From positions 2,170,001 to 2,234,000 of the forward strand of contig NZ_AP025032.1 in assembly GCF_019973775.1 (NCBI RefSeq): a stretch of 64,000 nt of DNA. Reading direction: 5' to 3'. A program made the position numbers and the translations under genes. This stretch comes from Aureimonas sp. SA4125 (lineage in GTDB: Bacteria; Pseudomonadota; Alphaproteobacteria; Rhizobiales; Rhizobiaceae). The notes under the pieces were generated by a model that did not search any database, was not told the DNA's origin, and saw only the letters and a program-made list of their open reading frames with translations. Shown piece after piece: positions 16,927 through 26,811 of this stretch. Numbering within the stretch: the first letter of the stretch is position 1; every line of letters starts with the position of its first letter.

Positions 16927-17082
16927 CGCGCGCTACCGCGCCAGAGGCGACGTGAGACAGGATGACGGCGCGACGGGGGCCTTGTTGCCACCGTCCGGTC
17001 GCCTCGCTATAGCGGGAGGACGCGCGACACTTCTCCCGAGCATCGCCCGGCATCCTCCCGCTCGACCAATTCCGGAACCGCC

Positions 17083-17370
17083 ATGTCCGTCGACAATGCC
17101 ACCGTCCGACGCGTTGCGCGTCTTGCCCGTATCGCCGTCTCAGATGACGATGTGGAGGCCATGAAGGGCGAGCTCAACACCATCCTCGGCTTCGTCGAGC
17201 AGCTCGGCGAGGTCGATGTGACGGGCGTAGAGCCGATGACCTCGGTGATCCCGATGGTCATGAAAAAGCGCCAGGACGAAGTCACCGACGGTGCCAAGGC
17301 TGACGACATCGTCGCCAACGCCCCGGCACACGACGAGAATTTCTTCATGGTCCCCAAGGTGTTGGAATAG
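17083..17370 (+). CDS. gatC: Asp/Glu-tRNA amidotransferase subunit C
   Basis: A 95-residue protein with typical GatC features: [16 protein letters not shown] at the start, the [22 protein letters not shown] core and a C-terminal [11 protein letters not shown]. GatC clamps GatA to GatB. Alphaproteobacteria use GatCAB to make Gln-tRNA(Gln), and in many cases Asn-tRNA(Asn), by transamidation. It is followed 23 bp later by a GNAT gene rather than directly by gatA. Confidence 0.95.
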   Translation: MSVDNATVRRVARLARIAVSDDDVEAMKGELNTILGFVEQLGEVDVTGVEPMTSVIPMVMKKRQDEVTDGAKADDIVANAPAHDENFFMVPKVLE

Positions 17371-17393
17371 AGTCCGGACAAGGAACCTTTGCC

Positions 17394-17873
17394 GTGCGCA
17401 TTGTCATCGCCGAGGAAAGCCCGCTGCAGCCCGAGGTCCGCAACCTGATCGCCGAGCTCAATGCCGCGCTTCTCGCGCTGACGCCGGCAGAGTACTGCTA
17501 TCACATGACGGTCGACGAAATGGCGGGGCCGGAAACGACGGTTTTCATCGCGAGGGAGGACGGCAAGGCCGTCGGCTGCGGCGCGCTTCGCCGACTCGGA
17601 TCGTCGGCAGGCGAGGTCAAGCGCATGTTCGTGAAGCCGGCGCTGCAGGGGCGGGGGCTCGGCGGCCGCCTGCTCACTGCGATCGAGGCACGCGCCTCGG
17701 CCGACGGGATCGACACTCTCCTCCTGGAGACCGGTGACCGGCATCCCGCAGCCTGGCGGGTCTATGAGCGGGCGGGCTTCACCAGACGGGGCCCGTTCGG
17801 CGACTATCCCGACACCGGTTTCTCCGTCTTCTACGAAAAATGCCTGGTCGCCGCGCCGCCGATCGAAGGGTGA
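17394..17873 (+). CDS. GNAT family N-acetyltransferase
   Basis: A 159-residue acetyltransferase with a GTG start. The acetyl-CoA binding motif A is clear ([27 protein letters not shown], with the QGRGLG pyrophosphate loop), and ends in [16 protein letters not shown], the usual late GNAT segment. The small-molecule or protein substrate cannot be told. It sits between gatC and gatA in the same orientation, so it is probably co-transcribed with the amidotransferase genes. Confidence 0.88.
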   Translation: MRIVIAEESPLQPEVRNLIAELNAALLALTPAEYCYHMTVDEMAGPETTVFIAREDGKAVGCGALRRLGSSAGEVKRMFVKPALQGRGLGGRLLTAIEARASADGIDTLLLETGDRHPAAWRVYERAGFTRRGPFGDYPDTGFSVFYEKCLVAAPPIEG

Positions 17874-17964
17874 TCGCGGACCAGTTTTCGCCCCACAGAC
17901 AAAGCCTTGGCTATGCTCGTCCCGCCGGGGAAGCGGCCTTCAGAATCCGACGAAACGGACCGAC

Positions 17965-19446
17965 ATGACCGATCTCACCGCCCTGACCATCGCCGAAGCC
18001 CGAACGGCCCTGGCTGCCAAGTCGGCCAGTGCCGCTGAACTGACCGAGGCCTATCTCGGCGCCATCGACCGCGCCAACGGCCAGCTCAACGCCTACATCG
18101 CCGTGACGGCGGACAAGGCGCGCGCGATGGCCGCGGCCTCCGACGCGCGCATCGCCAGAGGCGAGGCCGGGGCGCTCGAGGGCATTCCGCTCGGGATCAA
18201 GGACCTCTTCGCGACCGAGGGCGTCCATACCCAAGCGGCCAGCCACATCCTCGACGGCTTCGAGCCGGTGTATGAATCCACCGTCACCGCAAACCTCTGG
18301 GCCGATGGCGCCGTCATGCTCGGCAAGCTGAACATGGACGAATTCGCCATGGGCTCGTCGAACGAGACGTCCTACTACGGCCCGGTGATCAATCCCTGGC
18401 GCCGCAAGGGATCGAACCTCGATCTCGTGCCGGGCGGCTCTTCGGGCGGCTCGGCCGCGGCGGTCGCCGCGCATCTGTGCGCCGGCGCGACGGCGACCGA
18501 TACCGGCGGCTCGATCCGCCAGCCTGCAGCTTTCACCGGCACTGTCGGCATCAAGCCGACCTATGGCCGCTGCTCGCGCTGGGGCACGGTCGCCTTCGCC
18601 TCCTCGCTCGACCAAGCCGGCCCGATCGCCCGCGACGTGCGCGATGCGGCCATCCTCCTGCGCTCGATGGCCTCCGTCGACGCCAAGGACACCACGTCCG
18701 TCGATCGTCCGGTGCCGGACTACGAGGCCGCCGTCGGGCGCTCGGTGAAAGGGCTGAAGATCGGCATTCCGCGCGAATACCGCGTCGACGGCATGCCGGC
18801 GGAACTCGACGCGGTCTGGCAGAAGGGCATCGAGTGGCTGCGCGAGGCCGGCGCCGAAATCGTCGACGTCTCGCTGCCGCACACCAAATACGCGCTACCG
18901 GCCTACTACATCGTCGCGCCGGCGGAAGCCTCGTCCAACCTCGCGCGCTATGACGGCGTGCGCTACGGCCTGCGCGAGACCGGCCGCGACATCACCGACA
19001 TGTACGAGAACACCCGCGCCGCCGGCTTCGGCCGCGAGGTCAAACGCCGCATCATGATCGGCACCTATGTCCTGTCGGCGGGCTACTACGACGCCTACTA
19101 CATCAAGGCCCAGAAGGTCCGCACGCTGATCAAGCGGGACTTCGAAGCGGTCTATGCCGACGGCATCGACGCCCTGCTGACCCCCGCGACCCCGTCCGCC
19201 GCCTTCGGCATCGGCGACGAGGACATGAATTCCGATCCGGTGAAGATGTACCTGAACGACATTTTCACCGTGACCGTGAACATGGCCGGTCTTCCCGGCA
19301 TTGCCGTCCCGGCGGGTCTGACGGGCGAGGGCACGCCGCTCGGACTGCAGCTCATCGGGCGCCCCTTCGACGAAGAGACGCTGTTTGCGACCGCGTCCGT
19401 GATCGAGAAGGCGGCAGGCCGCTTCACGCCGGCGAAGTGGTGGTGA
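17965..19446 (+). CDS. gatA: Asp/Glu-tRNA amidotransferase subunit A
   Basis: A 493-residue amidase-signature enzyme that supplies ammonia from glutamine to GatB. The Lys-cisSer-Ser triad is intact: Lys79 in [10 protein letters not shown], Ser159 in [13 protein letters not shown] and Ser183 in [12 protein letters not shown]. The start is set at the ATG giving [13 protein letters not shown], since the longer frame upstream runs into the GNAT gene. It is followed by a degenerate stretch and a chorismate mutase gene, and gatB lies 1.2 kb further on. Confidence 0.96.
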   Translation: MTDLTALTIAEARTALAAKSASAAELTEAYLGAIDRANGQLNAYIAVTADKARAMAAASDARIARGEAGALEGIPLGIKDLFATEGVHTQAASHILDGFEPVYESTVTANLWADGAVMLGKLNMDEFAMGSSNETSYYGPVINPWRRKGSNLDLVPGGSSGGSAAAVAAHLCAGATATDTGGSIRQPAAFTGTVGIKPTYGRCSRWGTVAFASSLDQAGPIARDVRDAAILLRSMASVDAKDTTSVDRPVPDYEAAVGRSVKGLKIGIPREYRVDGMPAELDAVWQKGIEWLREAGAEIVDVSLPHTKYALPAYYIVAPAEASSNLARYDGVRYGLRETGRDITDMYENTRAAGFGREVKRRIMIGTYVLSAGYYDAYYIKAQKVRTLIKRDFEAVYADGIDALLTPATPSAAFGIGDEDMNSDPVKMYLNDIFTVTVNMAGLPGIAVPAGLTGEGTPLGLQLIGRPFDEETLFATASVIEKAAGRFTPAKWW

Positions 19447-19454
19447 GTGTCGAC

Positions 19455-19600
19455 GACGAGTGTGGTCCGGCAAGGCCTTCATGACGCTCGGGCCGACCGC
19501 CGGCTGGATGCATCTCGGCAGGCTTGCCGGCATCCACATGGAGTTCGACGTCTCCGCCGTCATGCTGGCCCTGACAGACCGCATCTCGGCCAACCCCTGA
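19455..19600 (+). pseudogene. Possible gene remnant after gatA
   Basis: Between the gatA stop and the chorismate mutase start, one frame without a start at its left edge reads WSGKAFMTLGPTAGWMHLG, continues through HMEFDVSAVMLALTDRIS and stops at 19598-19600. Third codon positions are almost all G or C, as in the real genes here, which suggests former coding sequence. An ATG at 19481 would give only 39 residues. I recognise no family. It may be the 3' stump of a deleted gene or a short real protein. Confidence 0.35.
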
Positions 19601-19608
19601 GGTTCCCC

Positions 19609-19905
19609 GTGACACGTCTCGCCCCGTCCGACTGCCATTCGATGGCGCAGCTGCGCGCCGAGATCGACGCGCTCGACACCGAGCTTTTCGCCCGGTTCGC
19701 CGAACGCATGCGCTATATCCACCGCGCCGCGGAGCTGAAGCGCGCTGCCGGCATTCCGGCCAACGTGCCGGAGCGCGTCGACGAGGTCGTCGGCAATGCC
19801 CGCGCCCGGGCCGAGGCTCATGGACTCGACCCGGCGCTCTACGGCGAATTCTGGCGGATGCTGGTCGACGCGGCGATCGCGGAGGAGGAGAGGCTGGGAG
19901 TGTGA
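19609..19905 (+). CDS. Chorismate mutase (AroQ class)
   Basis: A 98-residue all-helical protein with the AroQ-fold pattern: LRAEIDALDTELFARFAERMRY at the N-terminus (the conserved R..ID.LD..L), AAELKRAAGIPANVPERVDEV in the middle and FWRMLVDAAIAEEER at the end. Chorismate mutase converts chorismate to prephenate for phenylalanine and tyrosine; some members of this short type instead act as salicylate-related isochorismate-pyruvate lyases. The GTG at 19609 is chosen because it begins the family-like region. Confidence 0.85.
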   Translation: MTRLAPSDCHSMAQLRAEIDALDTELFARFAERMRYIHRAAELKRAAGIPANVPERVDEVVGNARARAEAHGLDPALYGEFWRMLVDAAIAEEERLGV

Positions 19906-19921
19906 AAGACGGACACCCGCA

Positions 19922-20527
19922 TCAATCGACGTTCCGGTAGATGTCTGCGAAGCTGAGCCGAGCACCGACCACGTCGACCGAAATCTCGGAGTCCGGCGCA
20001 TCGATGAGCAGAGGCTCTTCCGGCCAATCGCCGTTCTCCTGACGTGTCCACTGCCATGCGCAGCGCGTCTCCTGGGCGATGATCAGGCATGTACCAAGAG
20101 TTGCAAGGGCGAGATATTCCCGCGTCTTTGGACCGAAATCGACATGCATTGTGCTGGTCGGAAGGATCTCGACAAGCACCACCGCTTTGTGCGTCGTCCT
20201 GGCACTTCCGGGACCGCCGGCGGCTTCCACCATCACGTCGGCAAAGCGGACGCTGTGCGAACCGGTGGTGACGGCAAAGTCACCTGTCGCGATCTCGTAG
20301 GCTGTTGCGTCGATCTGCCGGGCAAGAGCGGTGACAAGGTTGACGGCGATGCGGTTGTGATTGCGTTTCACCCAAGGCAACAAGCGCGGAACTCCATCAA
20401 CGAGTTCGTATCTGCGATCAAGGGGTTCGGCCCAATGAAAGAATGCCTCGACGGACATTCTGGGCGCGGTGTTGTCGGACCGGGATTGGATATTCATCAC
20501 TTTTCCAATCAACTGTTTCATCTCCAT
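19922..20527 (-). CDS. Uma2 family protein (DUF820, putative PD-(D/E)XK nuclease fold)
   Basis: A 201-residue protein with the Uma2 plan: an N-terminal [23 protein letters not shown] segment, a central [12 protein letters not shown] in place of the usual PDV motif, then [11 protein letters not shown] and [19 protein letters not shown]. The fold is that of restriction-like nucleases but activity is unproven, and the usual catalytic lysine is not obvious. It is the only minus-strand gene between gatA and gatB, and its base composition looks a little less GC-rich than its neighbours. Uma2 genes are often acquired and multicopy. A start at MNIQSRSDN is an alternative. Confidence 0.78.
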   Translation of the reverse strand: MEMKQLIGKVMNIQSRSDNTAPRMSVEAFFHWAEPLDRRYELVDGVPRLLPWVKRNHNRIAVNLVTALARQIDATAYEIATGDFAVTTGSHSVRFADVMVEAAGGPGSARTTHKAVVLVEILPTSTMHVDFGPKTREYLALATLGTCLIIAQETRCAWQWTRQENGDWPEEPLLIDAPDSEISVDVVGARLSFADIYRNVD

Positions 20528-20651
20528 CTTAGCGCCCTTGCTAGGTCCCGAAAACAGCCGATTTCCAAGCCGTCAACGCCGAACCTTGAACCCCCGGCGC
20601 CTTTGCTCTAGCGCTTGCCCAAGCCCTGCCGACACTGCGAAAGACCCGGAC

Positions 20652-22154
20652 ATGACCGACCTCGTCGACACCCGCATTCCCGACCCGAAGAAGTTCATCG
20701 CCGGCGCCAGCGGCGACTGGGAGATCATCGTCGGCCTCGAAGTGCACGCGCAGGTGCTGTCGAACGCCAAACTGTTTTCCGGGGCCTCGACCACCTTCGG
20801 CTCGGAGCCGAACGCCAATGTCAGCCTCGTCGACGCGGCCATGCCGGGCATGCTGCCCGTGATCAACGAGGAGTGCGTGCGCCAGGCGATCCGCACGGGC
20901 CTCGGGCTGAAGGCGAAGATCAACAACCGCTCGGTCTTCGACCGGAAGAACTATTTCTACCCCGACCTGCCGCAAGGCTATCAGATCTCGCAGTTCAAGG
21001 ACCCGATCGTCGGCGAGGGCGTCGTGAAGGTGTCGGTCGGGCCGAACAACAAGGGCGAGTTCGACGAGGTCGAGATCGGCGTCGAGCGGCTTCACCTCGA
21101 GCAGGACGCCGGCAAATCGATGCACGACCAGCACGCGACCATGTCCTATGTCGACCTCAACCGTTGCGGCGTCGCCTTGATGGAAATCGTCTCCAAGCCC
21201 GACATGCGCTCGGCCGACGAGGCGCGCGCCTATCTGACCAAGCTTCGCACCATCCTGCGCTATCTCGGCACCTGCGACGGCAACATGGACGAAGGCTCGA
21301 TGCGCGCCGACGTCAACGTCTCGGTCCGCCGTCCCGGCGGCGCCTTCGGCACGCGCTGCGAGATCAAGAACGTCAACTCCATCCGCTTCGTCGGACAGGC
21401 GATCGAGGCGGAGGCGCGGCGGCAGATCGAGATCATCGAGGACGGTGGAACGATCGACCAGGAGACGCGGCTCTACGATCCGGCGAAGGGCGAGACGCGC
21501 TCGATGCGCTCCAAGGAGGACGCGCACGATTACCGCTATTTCCCCGATCCCGACCTTCTGCCGCTCGAATTCGACGACGCCTATGTCGCCGCGCTCGCCG
21601 AGCACCTGCCGGAACTGCCCGACGACAAGCGTTCCCGCTTCGTCGCCGATCTCGGCCTGTCGCTCTACGACGCCTCCATCCTCGTCTCGGAAAAGGCGAT
21701 CGCCGACTATTTCGAGGCGGTCGCCAAGGGGCGGGACGCCAAGCAGGCGGCGAACTGGGTCATCAACGACCTGCTGGGCGCCTTGAACAAGGCCGGCAAA
21801 GCCATTGACGAGACTCCGGTTTCGGCCGCCCAGCTCGGCGCGATCCTCGACCTGATCCGGGCCGAGACGATCTCCGGCAAGATCGCCAAGGACCTGTTCG
21901 AGATCGTTTTCACCGAGGGCGGCGACCCGGCCGAACTCGTCGAATCGCGCGGCATGAGGCAGGTCACCGACACCGGCGCGATCGAGGCGGCGGTGGACGC
22001 CATCATCGCCGCGAACCCCGACAAGGTCGAGCAGGCGAAGCTGAAGCCGACACTTGCAGGCTGGTTCGTCGGCCAGGCGATGCGCGCCATGGGCGGCAAG
22101 GCGAGCCCGGCCGTCGTCAACCAGCTGGTCAAGGATCGGCTGGGCCTGGAGTAG
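20652..22154 (+). CDS. gatB: Asp/Glu-tRNA amidotransferase subunit B
   Basis: A 500-residue subunit that phosphorylates Glu-tRNA(Gln) or Asp-tRNA(Asn) and completes transamidation. Family hallmarks are present: [32 protein letters not shown], and the [14 protein letters not shown] and [13 protein letters not shown] segments. The C-terminal YqeY-like tRNA-binding domain (about 350-500) ends in the [12 protein letters not shown] helix. The ATG giving [15 protein letters not shown] is chosen. It is not directly next to gatA, as is common in rhizobia. Confidence 0.96.
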   Translation: MTDLVDTRIPDPKKFIAGASGDWEIIVGLEVHAQVLSNAKLFSGASTTFGSEPNANVSLVDAAMPGMLPVINEECVRQAIRTGLGLKAKINNRSVFDRKNYFYPDLPQGYQISQFKDPIVGEGVVKVSVGPNNKGEFDEVEIGVERLHLEQDAGKSMHDQHATMSYVDLNRCGVALMEIVSKPDMRSADEARAYLTKLRTILRYLGTCDGNMDEGSMRADVNVSVRRPGGAFGTRCEIKNVNSIRFVGQAIEAEARRQIEIIEDGGTIDQETRLYDPAKGETRSMRSKEDAHDYRYFPDPDLLPLEFDDAYVAALAEHLPELPDDKRSRFVADLGLSLYDASILVSEKAIADYFEAVAKGRDAKQAANWVINDLLGALNKAGKAIDETPVSAAQLGAILDLIRAETISGKIAKDLFEIVFTEGGDPAELVESRGMRQVTDTGAIEAAVDAIIAANPDKVEQAKLKPTLAGWFVGQAMRAMGGKASPAVVNQLVKDRLGLE

Positions 22155-22278
22155 CCGCCAGCCTTTTCGTGATGATCACGTCCAAGGCGTGAAGGGCTTT
22201 GCCGCCAACTCGGCAGTGGCGGCGCGGCGTATGCCGACGCAGAATGTGCGCCGGAGCCTTGGCGACGTCCCACCCATG

Positions 22279-22299
22279 GACGCCTGATGTCCAGGCGTC
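22279..22299. terminator. Hairpin downstream of gatB
   Basis: An 8-bp inverted repeat (GACGCCTG / CAGGCGTC) with a five-base loop lies about 125 bp after the gatB stop. No T-run follows, so terminator activity is only a possibility. Confidence 0.3.
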
Positions 22300-22403
22300 A
22301 TCGCCGGCAATGGGGCCGCCGTTAATGATGAATGAAACATTAACGCACCGACCACGGAGGAACGGCTAGAACACGTCGGTCGACTGACGACGGGAGCCTG
22401 TTC

Positions 22404-22973
22404 TTGAACTATTACGGCCCGATCATCCTTGCCTCGAGCGCCTTGCTGATCGCGGTGCACGGGCTCGTCATGCGGCGCCGCGCTGCGAGGCGAAGCGAGA
22501 CCGGAACCGGGGCGGGACCGTCATCGGCGCGTGTCACGCCGTCCTCGCTGTTTGTCTGGCTCTCGGCGCTCGGCGCCGGTCTCGAATGGCTGCTTCCCAC
22601 CGGGTCGGCCTTGAAGCCCGTATTGGGATGGCTCGCCGCGGGTGTCGCTCTGGTGATCGCGGCCGAATGCATCATGCGGGCCGCATCCCGCACGCTTCAG
22701 CGACATGCGACCACGCAGGACGCCAGGCGCGTCGCCGATGTGCTGGTCGCCGATGGCCTCTTTCGCTCGACCCGCAATCCGATCTATCTCGGCATGCTGC
22801 TGCTCTTCCTTGGCGTCGGCGTCGCGGCGACCAGCCTGTGGGCGCTGGCGCTGCTGCCGGCCTATTTCCTCGCACTGCATCTCCTCGTCGTTCGCCCGGA
22901 GGAGGCGGCGCTGCGCCACCGGTTCGGCGATCGCTACCGACGCTATGCGGCAAGGGTTCCGCGCTATCTCTGA
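22404..22973 (+). CDS. Isoprenylcysteine carboxyl methyltransferase-like membrane protein
   Basis: A 189-residue protein with about four hydrophobic segments and the characteristic C-terminal block of the ICMT/PEMT-like family: DGLFRSTRNPIYLGMLLLF, then RPEEAALRHRFGDRYRRYAARVPRYL. Such proteins transfer methyl groups from S-adenosylmethionine to lipids or prenylated substrates at the membrane; bacterial substrates are mostly unknown. The TTG start at 22404 includes the first hydrophobic helix and follows a GGGAG sequence, but an ATG at about residue 23 is possible. Confidence 0.85.
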   Translation: MNYYGPIILASSALLIAVHGLVMRRRAARRSETGTGAGPSSARVTPSSLFVWLSALGAGLEWLLPTGSALKPVLGWLAAGVALVIAAECIMRAASRTLQRHATTQDARRVADVLVADGLFRSTRNPIYLGMLLLFLGVGVAATSLWALALLPAYFLALHLLVVRPEEAALRHRFGDRYRRYAARVPRYL

Positions 22974-23078
22974 CGACATGCCGAAATCGGCCCCTCCGCC
23001 CGTGGGGCCGCCCTGCGCGGGTGGACAATCGGCGCCGGCGGCGCCATAAAGCCGTCGACCAAAAGGCGGATCGCGGCA

Positions 23079-23459
23079 ATGAAGAAGACCCTTCTCGAAA
23101 TCTTCACATGGTGGCAGGGCCAGACGATGGGCACCCGCTTCCATACCTGGCGCTTCGGCAAGAAGGTCGGCGAGGACGAGCGCGGCAACATCTATTATCA
23201 GAATGCCGACGGGTCGCGCCGCTGGGTCATCTACAACGGTCCGGCCGATGCTTCCGCCATCGGTCCCGGCTGGCATGGCTGGATGCATCACCGCGTCGAC
23301 GTCGCCCCGGCCAGCGAGACCTACACGCCCCGCACCTGGCAGAAGGCGCACCAGGCCAACCGGACCGGCACGCCCGCTGCCTATCGCCCGAAGGGATCCT
23401 TGCTCAACCCCTCCGAGCGGCCACGCGTCACGGGCGATTACGACGCCTGGCAGCCCTGA
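23079..23459 (+). CDS. NADH:ubiquinone oxidoreductase subunit NDUFA12 family
   Basis: A 126-residue protein matching the 17.2-kDa complex I accessory subunit: LLEIFTWWQGQTMGTRFHTWRFGKKVGEDERGNIYYQ, then RRWVIYNGPADASAIGPGWHGWMHHR and a C-terminal PGS-like tail. Alphaproteobacteria are the bacteria that share this mitochondrial accessory subunit, which attaches to the peripheral arm of complex I. It precedes the DUF2155 gene, the usual rhizobial order. Confidence 0.94.
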   Translation: MKKTLLEIFTWWQGQTMGTRFHTWRFGKKVGEDERGNIYYQNADGSRRWVIYNGPADASAIGPGWHGWMHHRVDVAPASETYTPRTWQKAHQANRTGTPAAYRPKGSLLNPSERPRVTGDYDAWQP

Positions 23460-23626
23460 CAGGCTCAGCGGCCGCCCCGGCATCCGGACAGTCGCGTGCG
23501 GTTCCGTCGTATCGGAGCTTTTCCGCTGTATCGGGAGAAGGGCGCGGATCTTCGATCCCGTCATATTTCGGTCGGCTCTGCCGGCCACCACCGCGGCAGA
23601 GAGATTCTCGCCGCAGGAAATGACTG

Positions 23627-24109
23627 ATGAGACTGCTTCCCGCCACCTTGCTCGCCCTATCGGCCCTGACGATCGCAGTTGGCGCGCAGGAACTCCTGCT
23701 GCCGCCGATCGATGCCCCGGCGCCCAGCGACGCTCCTGCGCCCGGCGAGGGCGCGGCGACGCCCGCTCCGCCTGCAGAGCGCGTGAAGAACAAGGTCGCC
23801 GAGTTTTCCGGTCTCGACAAGATCACCGGGCGGATTACGTCCTTCGATGTCTATATCGACGAAACGGTGCAGTTCGGTGCCCTGCAGGTGACGCCGCGCG
23901 TCTGCTATACCAGCCCGCCCAGCGTGCCGCCGCAGACCGACGGTTTCACCGAGGTGGACGAGATCACCCTGGACCGCCAGATCAGGCGCATCTTTACCGG
24001 TTGGATGTTTGCCGACTCACCCGGCCTCAACGCCGTCGAGCACCCGGTCTATGACGTCTGGCTGACCGGCTGCAAGAGCGATTCGGCCGTGCCCCCGCCC
24101 GCCGGATAG
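23627..24109 (+). CDS. DUF2155 domain-containing secreted protein
   Basis: A 160-residue protein with an N-terminal signal peptide (LLPATLLALSALTIAVGAQ), a Pro/Ala-rich linker and a C-terminal DUF2155 domain (KVAEFSGLDKITGRITSFDVYIDETVQFGALQVTPRVCY, ending FTGWMFADSPGLNAVEHPVYDVWLTGC). Two cysteines may form a disulfide. The family is almost confined to alphaproteobacteria and has no known function; a periplasmic location is likely. Its last 61 bp overlap the 3' end of aat on the opposite strand. Confidence 0.9.
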   Translation: MRLLPATLLALSALTIAVGAQELLLPPIDAPAPSDAPAPGEGAATPAPPAERVKNKVAEFSGLDKITGRITSFDVYIDETVQFGALQVTPRVCYTSPPSVPPQTDGFTEVDEITLDRQIRRIFTGWMFADSPGLNAVEHPVYDVWLTGCKSDSAVPPPAG

Positions 24110-24717
24110 AAGGTCGCGGGCAGGGCGACCGCCTCTTCGAGCCTTTCGTGATAGTCCGCGCGCGAGATCTCGACCGCGCCGAACTGGGCAAGATGGCTGG
24201 TGATGAACTGTGCGTCGAGCAGGCGGTATCCCCCAAGACGCAAGCGTTCGACGAGAAAGGCCAGCGACACTTTCGAGGCGTCGGTCTCGCGCGAAAACAT
24301 GCTCTCGCCGAAAAACGCGCCCCCGAGGCTGACGCCGTAGAGCCCGCCGACGAGATGGCCGTCGCGCCAGGCTTCGACCGAGTGCGCATTCCCGTTCTGA
24401 AAAAGCTGCAGGTACAGCTTGCGGATCTCGGCGTTGATCCAGGTGTTCGCCCGGCCCGGCGCCGGCTCGGCGCAGGCGTCGATGACGGCCGGGAAGGCGC
24501 TGTCGTAGCGCATCTCGAACGTGCCGCGGCGGATCGTCTTCCTCAGGCTGCGCGACACGTGAAAGCTGTCGAGCGGGATGATGCCCCGCTCTTCCGGATC
24601 GATCCAGAACAGTCCCGGATCGTCGGCATTCTCGGCCATGGGAAAGATCCCGCAGGCATAGGCCTTCAGCAGGATCCCCGGCGTGATCTCGAAGCGCTGG
24701 TCCCGTCGCCTGGCCAT
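24049..24717 (-). CDS. aat: Leucyl/phenylalanyl-tRNA--protein transferase
   Basis: A 222-residue N-end rule enzyme that adds Leu or Phe from aminoacyl-tRNA to proteins with N-terminal Arg or Lys, marking them for ClpAP. The family pattern is present: LLKAYACGIFPMAE near the N-terminus, WIDPEERGIIPLDSFHVSRSLRKTIRRG, SVEAWRDGHLVGGLYGVSLGGAFFGESMFSR and LDAQFITSHLAQFGAVEISR. It starts just after accC on the same strand. The ATG giving MARRRDQRFEITP is chosen; the longer frame overlaps accC. Confidence 0.95.
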   Translation of the reverse strand: MARRRDQRFEITPGILLKAYACGIFPMAENADDPGLFWIDPEERGIIPLDSFHVSRSLRKTIRRGTFEMRYDSAFPAVIDACAEPAPGRANTWINAEIRKLYLQLFQNGNAHSVEAWRDGHLVGGLYGVSLGGAFFGESMFSRETDASKVSLAFLVERLRLGGYRLLDAQFITSHLAQFGAVEISRADYHERLEEAVALPATFYPAGGGTAESLLQPVSQTS

Positions 24718-24724
24718 GGCCGGC

Positions 24725-26074
24725 TCAGTGCGGCTGCTTGTCGGCCAGGTACTTCTCCAGCCAGTGGATGTCGTAGTTGCCGGCGGCAATGTCGGCATTG
24801 TCGACGAGGTCGCGGAACAGCGGCAGCGTCGTCTTGACGCCATCGACGACGATCTCGTCGAGGGCACGGCGCAGCCGCATCATGCATTCCTGCCGGGTCC
24901 GGCCGGAGACGATGAGCTTGCCGATCAGGCTGTCGTAGAAGGGCGGGATGACATAGCCCTGGTAGATGCCCGAATCGACGCGCACGCCGAGGCCGCCCGG
25001 TGTGTGGTAGTGGGTGATGGTGCCGGGCGAGGGGGCGAACGTCGCTGGATCCTCGGCATTGATGCGGCATTCGATGGCGTGTCCCGAAAAGACCACTTCC
25101 GACTGCTTCAGCGACAGGCCGACCCCGGCGGCGACGCGGATCTGCTCGTGCACGAGATCAAGCCCGGTGATCGCCTCCGTCACGGGATGCTCGACCTGCA
25201 GCCGCGTGTTCATCTCGATGAAGTAGAATTCCCCGTTCTCGTAGAGGAACTCGATCGTACCGGCGCCGCGGTAGGACAGCTGGCTCATGGCATTGGCGCA
25301 GATCATGCCGATGCTGTCGCGCTGAGCGTCGGAGAGGGCGGGCGAACGCGCCTCTTCCCAGACTTTCTGGTGACGGCGCTGCAGCGAGCAGTCGCGCTCG
25401 CCGAGATGGATGGCATTGCCGGCGCCATCGCCGAACACCTGCACCTCGATATGCCGGGGCTTCTCCAGGTACTTCTCGATATAGACCGCGTCGTCGCCGA
25501 AGGCTGAACCCGCTTCCGTGCGAGCGGTGGCAAGTGCCAGCGACAGATCCTCGGCGGTGCGCGCCACCTTCATGCCGCGTCCGCCGCCGCCGGCGGAAGC
25601 CTTCACGATGACGGGAAAACCGATCTCCTTGGCGATCTTCGCCGCCTCGACGTCGTCGGTGACGGCGCCGGGCGAGCCCGGCACGACAGGGATGCCAAGG
25701 CGCTTGGCCGTGCGCTTGGCCTCGATCTTGTCGCCCATGATCCGGATATGCTCGGCGGTCGGGCCGATGAAGGTGATCTTGTGCGCGTCCAGAATGTCGG
25801 CGAAGCGCGAGTTTTCCGACAGGAAGCCGTAGCCTGGGTGCACCGCGTCGGCGCCGGTGATCTCGCAGGCCGCCAGGATCTGCGGAATGTTCAGATAGCT
25901 GTCGCGCGACGGCGGCGGGCCGATGCAGACGCTCTCGTCGGCAAGGCGGACATGCATGGCGGCGTTGTCGGCCGTCGAATGCACGGCGACCGTCGGGATG
26001 CCGAGTTCCTTGCAGGCGCGCAGTACCCTGAGGGCGATCTCGCCGCGATTGGCGATCAGGATTTTCTTGAACAT
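24725..26074 (-). CDS. accC: Acetyl-CoA carboxylase biotin carboxylase subunit
   Basis: A 449-residue ATP-grasp enzyme that carboxylates the biotin on AccB using ATP and bicarbonate, the first committed step of fatty acid synthesis. The N-terminal [20 protein letters not shown], the glycine-rich ATP loop [16 protein letters not shown], and the catalytic [17 protein letters not shown] are visible, with the C-terminal biotin carboxylase domain. The start is the ATG giving [13 protein letters not shown], 13 bp after the accB stop, so the pair forms an operon. Confidence 0.97.
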   Translation of the reverse strand: MFKKILIANRGEIALRVLRACKELGIPTVAVHSTADNAAMHVRLADESVCIGPPPSRDSYLNIPQILAACEITGADAVHPGYGFLSENSRFADILDAHKITFIGPTAEHIRIMGDKIEAKRTAKRLGIPVVPGSPGAVTDDVEAAKIAKEIGFPVIVKASAGGGGRGMKVARTAEDLSLALATARTEAGSAFGDDAVYIEKYLEKPRHIEVQVFGDGAGNAIHLGERDCSLQRRHQKVWEEARSPALSDAQRDSIGMICANAMSQLSYRGAGTIEFLYENGEFYFIEMNTRLQVEHPVTEAITGLDLVHEQIRVAAGVGLSLKQSEVVFSGHAIECRINAEDPATFAPSPGTITHYHTPGGLGVRVDSGIYQGYVIPPFYDSLIGKLIVSGRTRQECMMRLRRALDEIVVDGVKTTLPLFRDLVDNADIAAGNYDIHWLEKYLADKQPH

Positions 26075-26087
26075 CGTGCTTCTCGCC

Positions 26088-26564
26088 TCAGCCGATGACG
26101 ACGAGCGGTTCGCCGTACTCGACCGGTTGGGCATTGTCGACGAGGATCTTCTTGACCTTGCCGGCACGCGGGGCCGGGATCTGATTCATGGTCTTCATCG
26201 CCTCGATGATCAGGAGCGTCTCGCCCTCGACGACCGTCTGGCCGATCTCGACGAAAGGCTTGGCGTCGGGTCCCGAGGCGAGATAGACCGTGCCGACCAT
26301 GGGCGAGGGCACGCTGCCAACCTCGGGGCCGGTTGCCACCACCGCCGCAGGCGGGGCCGACTGCATGTCCGGCGCGTAGCCTGCCTGCTGCGGAAAGGGT
26401 GCCATGTGCATCTGGGCGGGATAGCCGCCGAATTCCTTCTGGCGGCAGACGCGCACGCGCAGCGTACCCTGCTCGACTTCGATCTCGGTCAGATCCGTGT
26501 CGTTCAGGATATCGGCCAGCTCGCGAACAAGGCCGCGGTCGATGATGTTGTCTTTGGTGGACAT
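26088..26564 (-). CDS. accB: Biotin carboxyl carrier protein of acetyl-CoA carboxylase
   Basis: A 158-residue protein with an N-terminal helical region, a flexible Ala/Pro/Gln linker and the C-terminal biotinyl domain. The biotin attachment lysine is Lys124 in [11 protein letters not shown], and [27 protein letters not shown] is typical of the domain. It works with AccC immediately downstream. In many rhizobia aroQ (dehydroquinase) sits between a dsbA-like gene and accB; here that gap of 247 bp holds no gene. Confidence 0.96.
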   Translation of the reverse strand: MSTKDNIIDRGLVRELADILNDTDLTEIEVEQGTLRVRVCRQKEFGGYPAQMHMAPFPQQAGYAPDMQSAPPAAVVATGPEVGSVPSPMVGTVYLASGPDAKPFVEIGQTVVEGETLLIIEAMKTMNQIPAPRAGKVKKILVDNAQPVEYGEPLVVIG

Positions 26565-26811
26565 GCTTTACCTTTGAACCTGGCCGGACTGCCGGGGGAC
26601 TGCGGGCGGACCCGAACGCATTCACGGGCCCGCATCGAAGAGGCGCCTGCCCAGGCCGTGCCGTTACGCGATCGCTACCAGCCTACGATGACGAAACTCT
26701 TGATGAGAACCGATGTCGACGCGCCGACACGCGGACAGCGGCAAGATCGGCCGTGTATAGACCGAGCCGCCCGCTTCGAAAAGCCGAAAGATCGGCCGCG
26801 CGGTAAAGCCT

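Noticed and set aside
22321..22344. GTTAATG...CATTAAC inverted repeat as a CtrA site
   Set aside because: The TTAA halves are 14 bases apart, not the 7 required.
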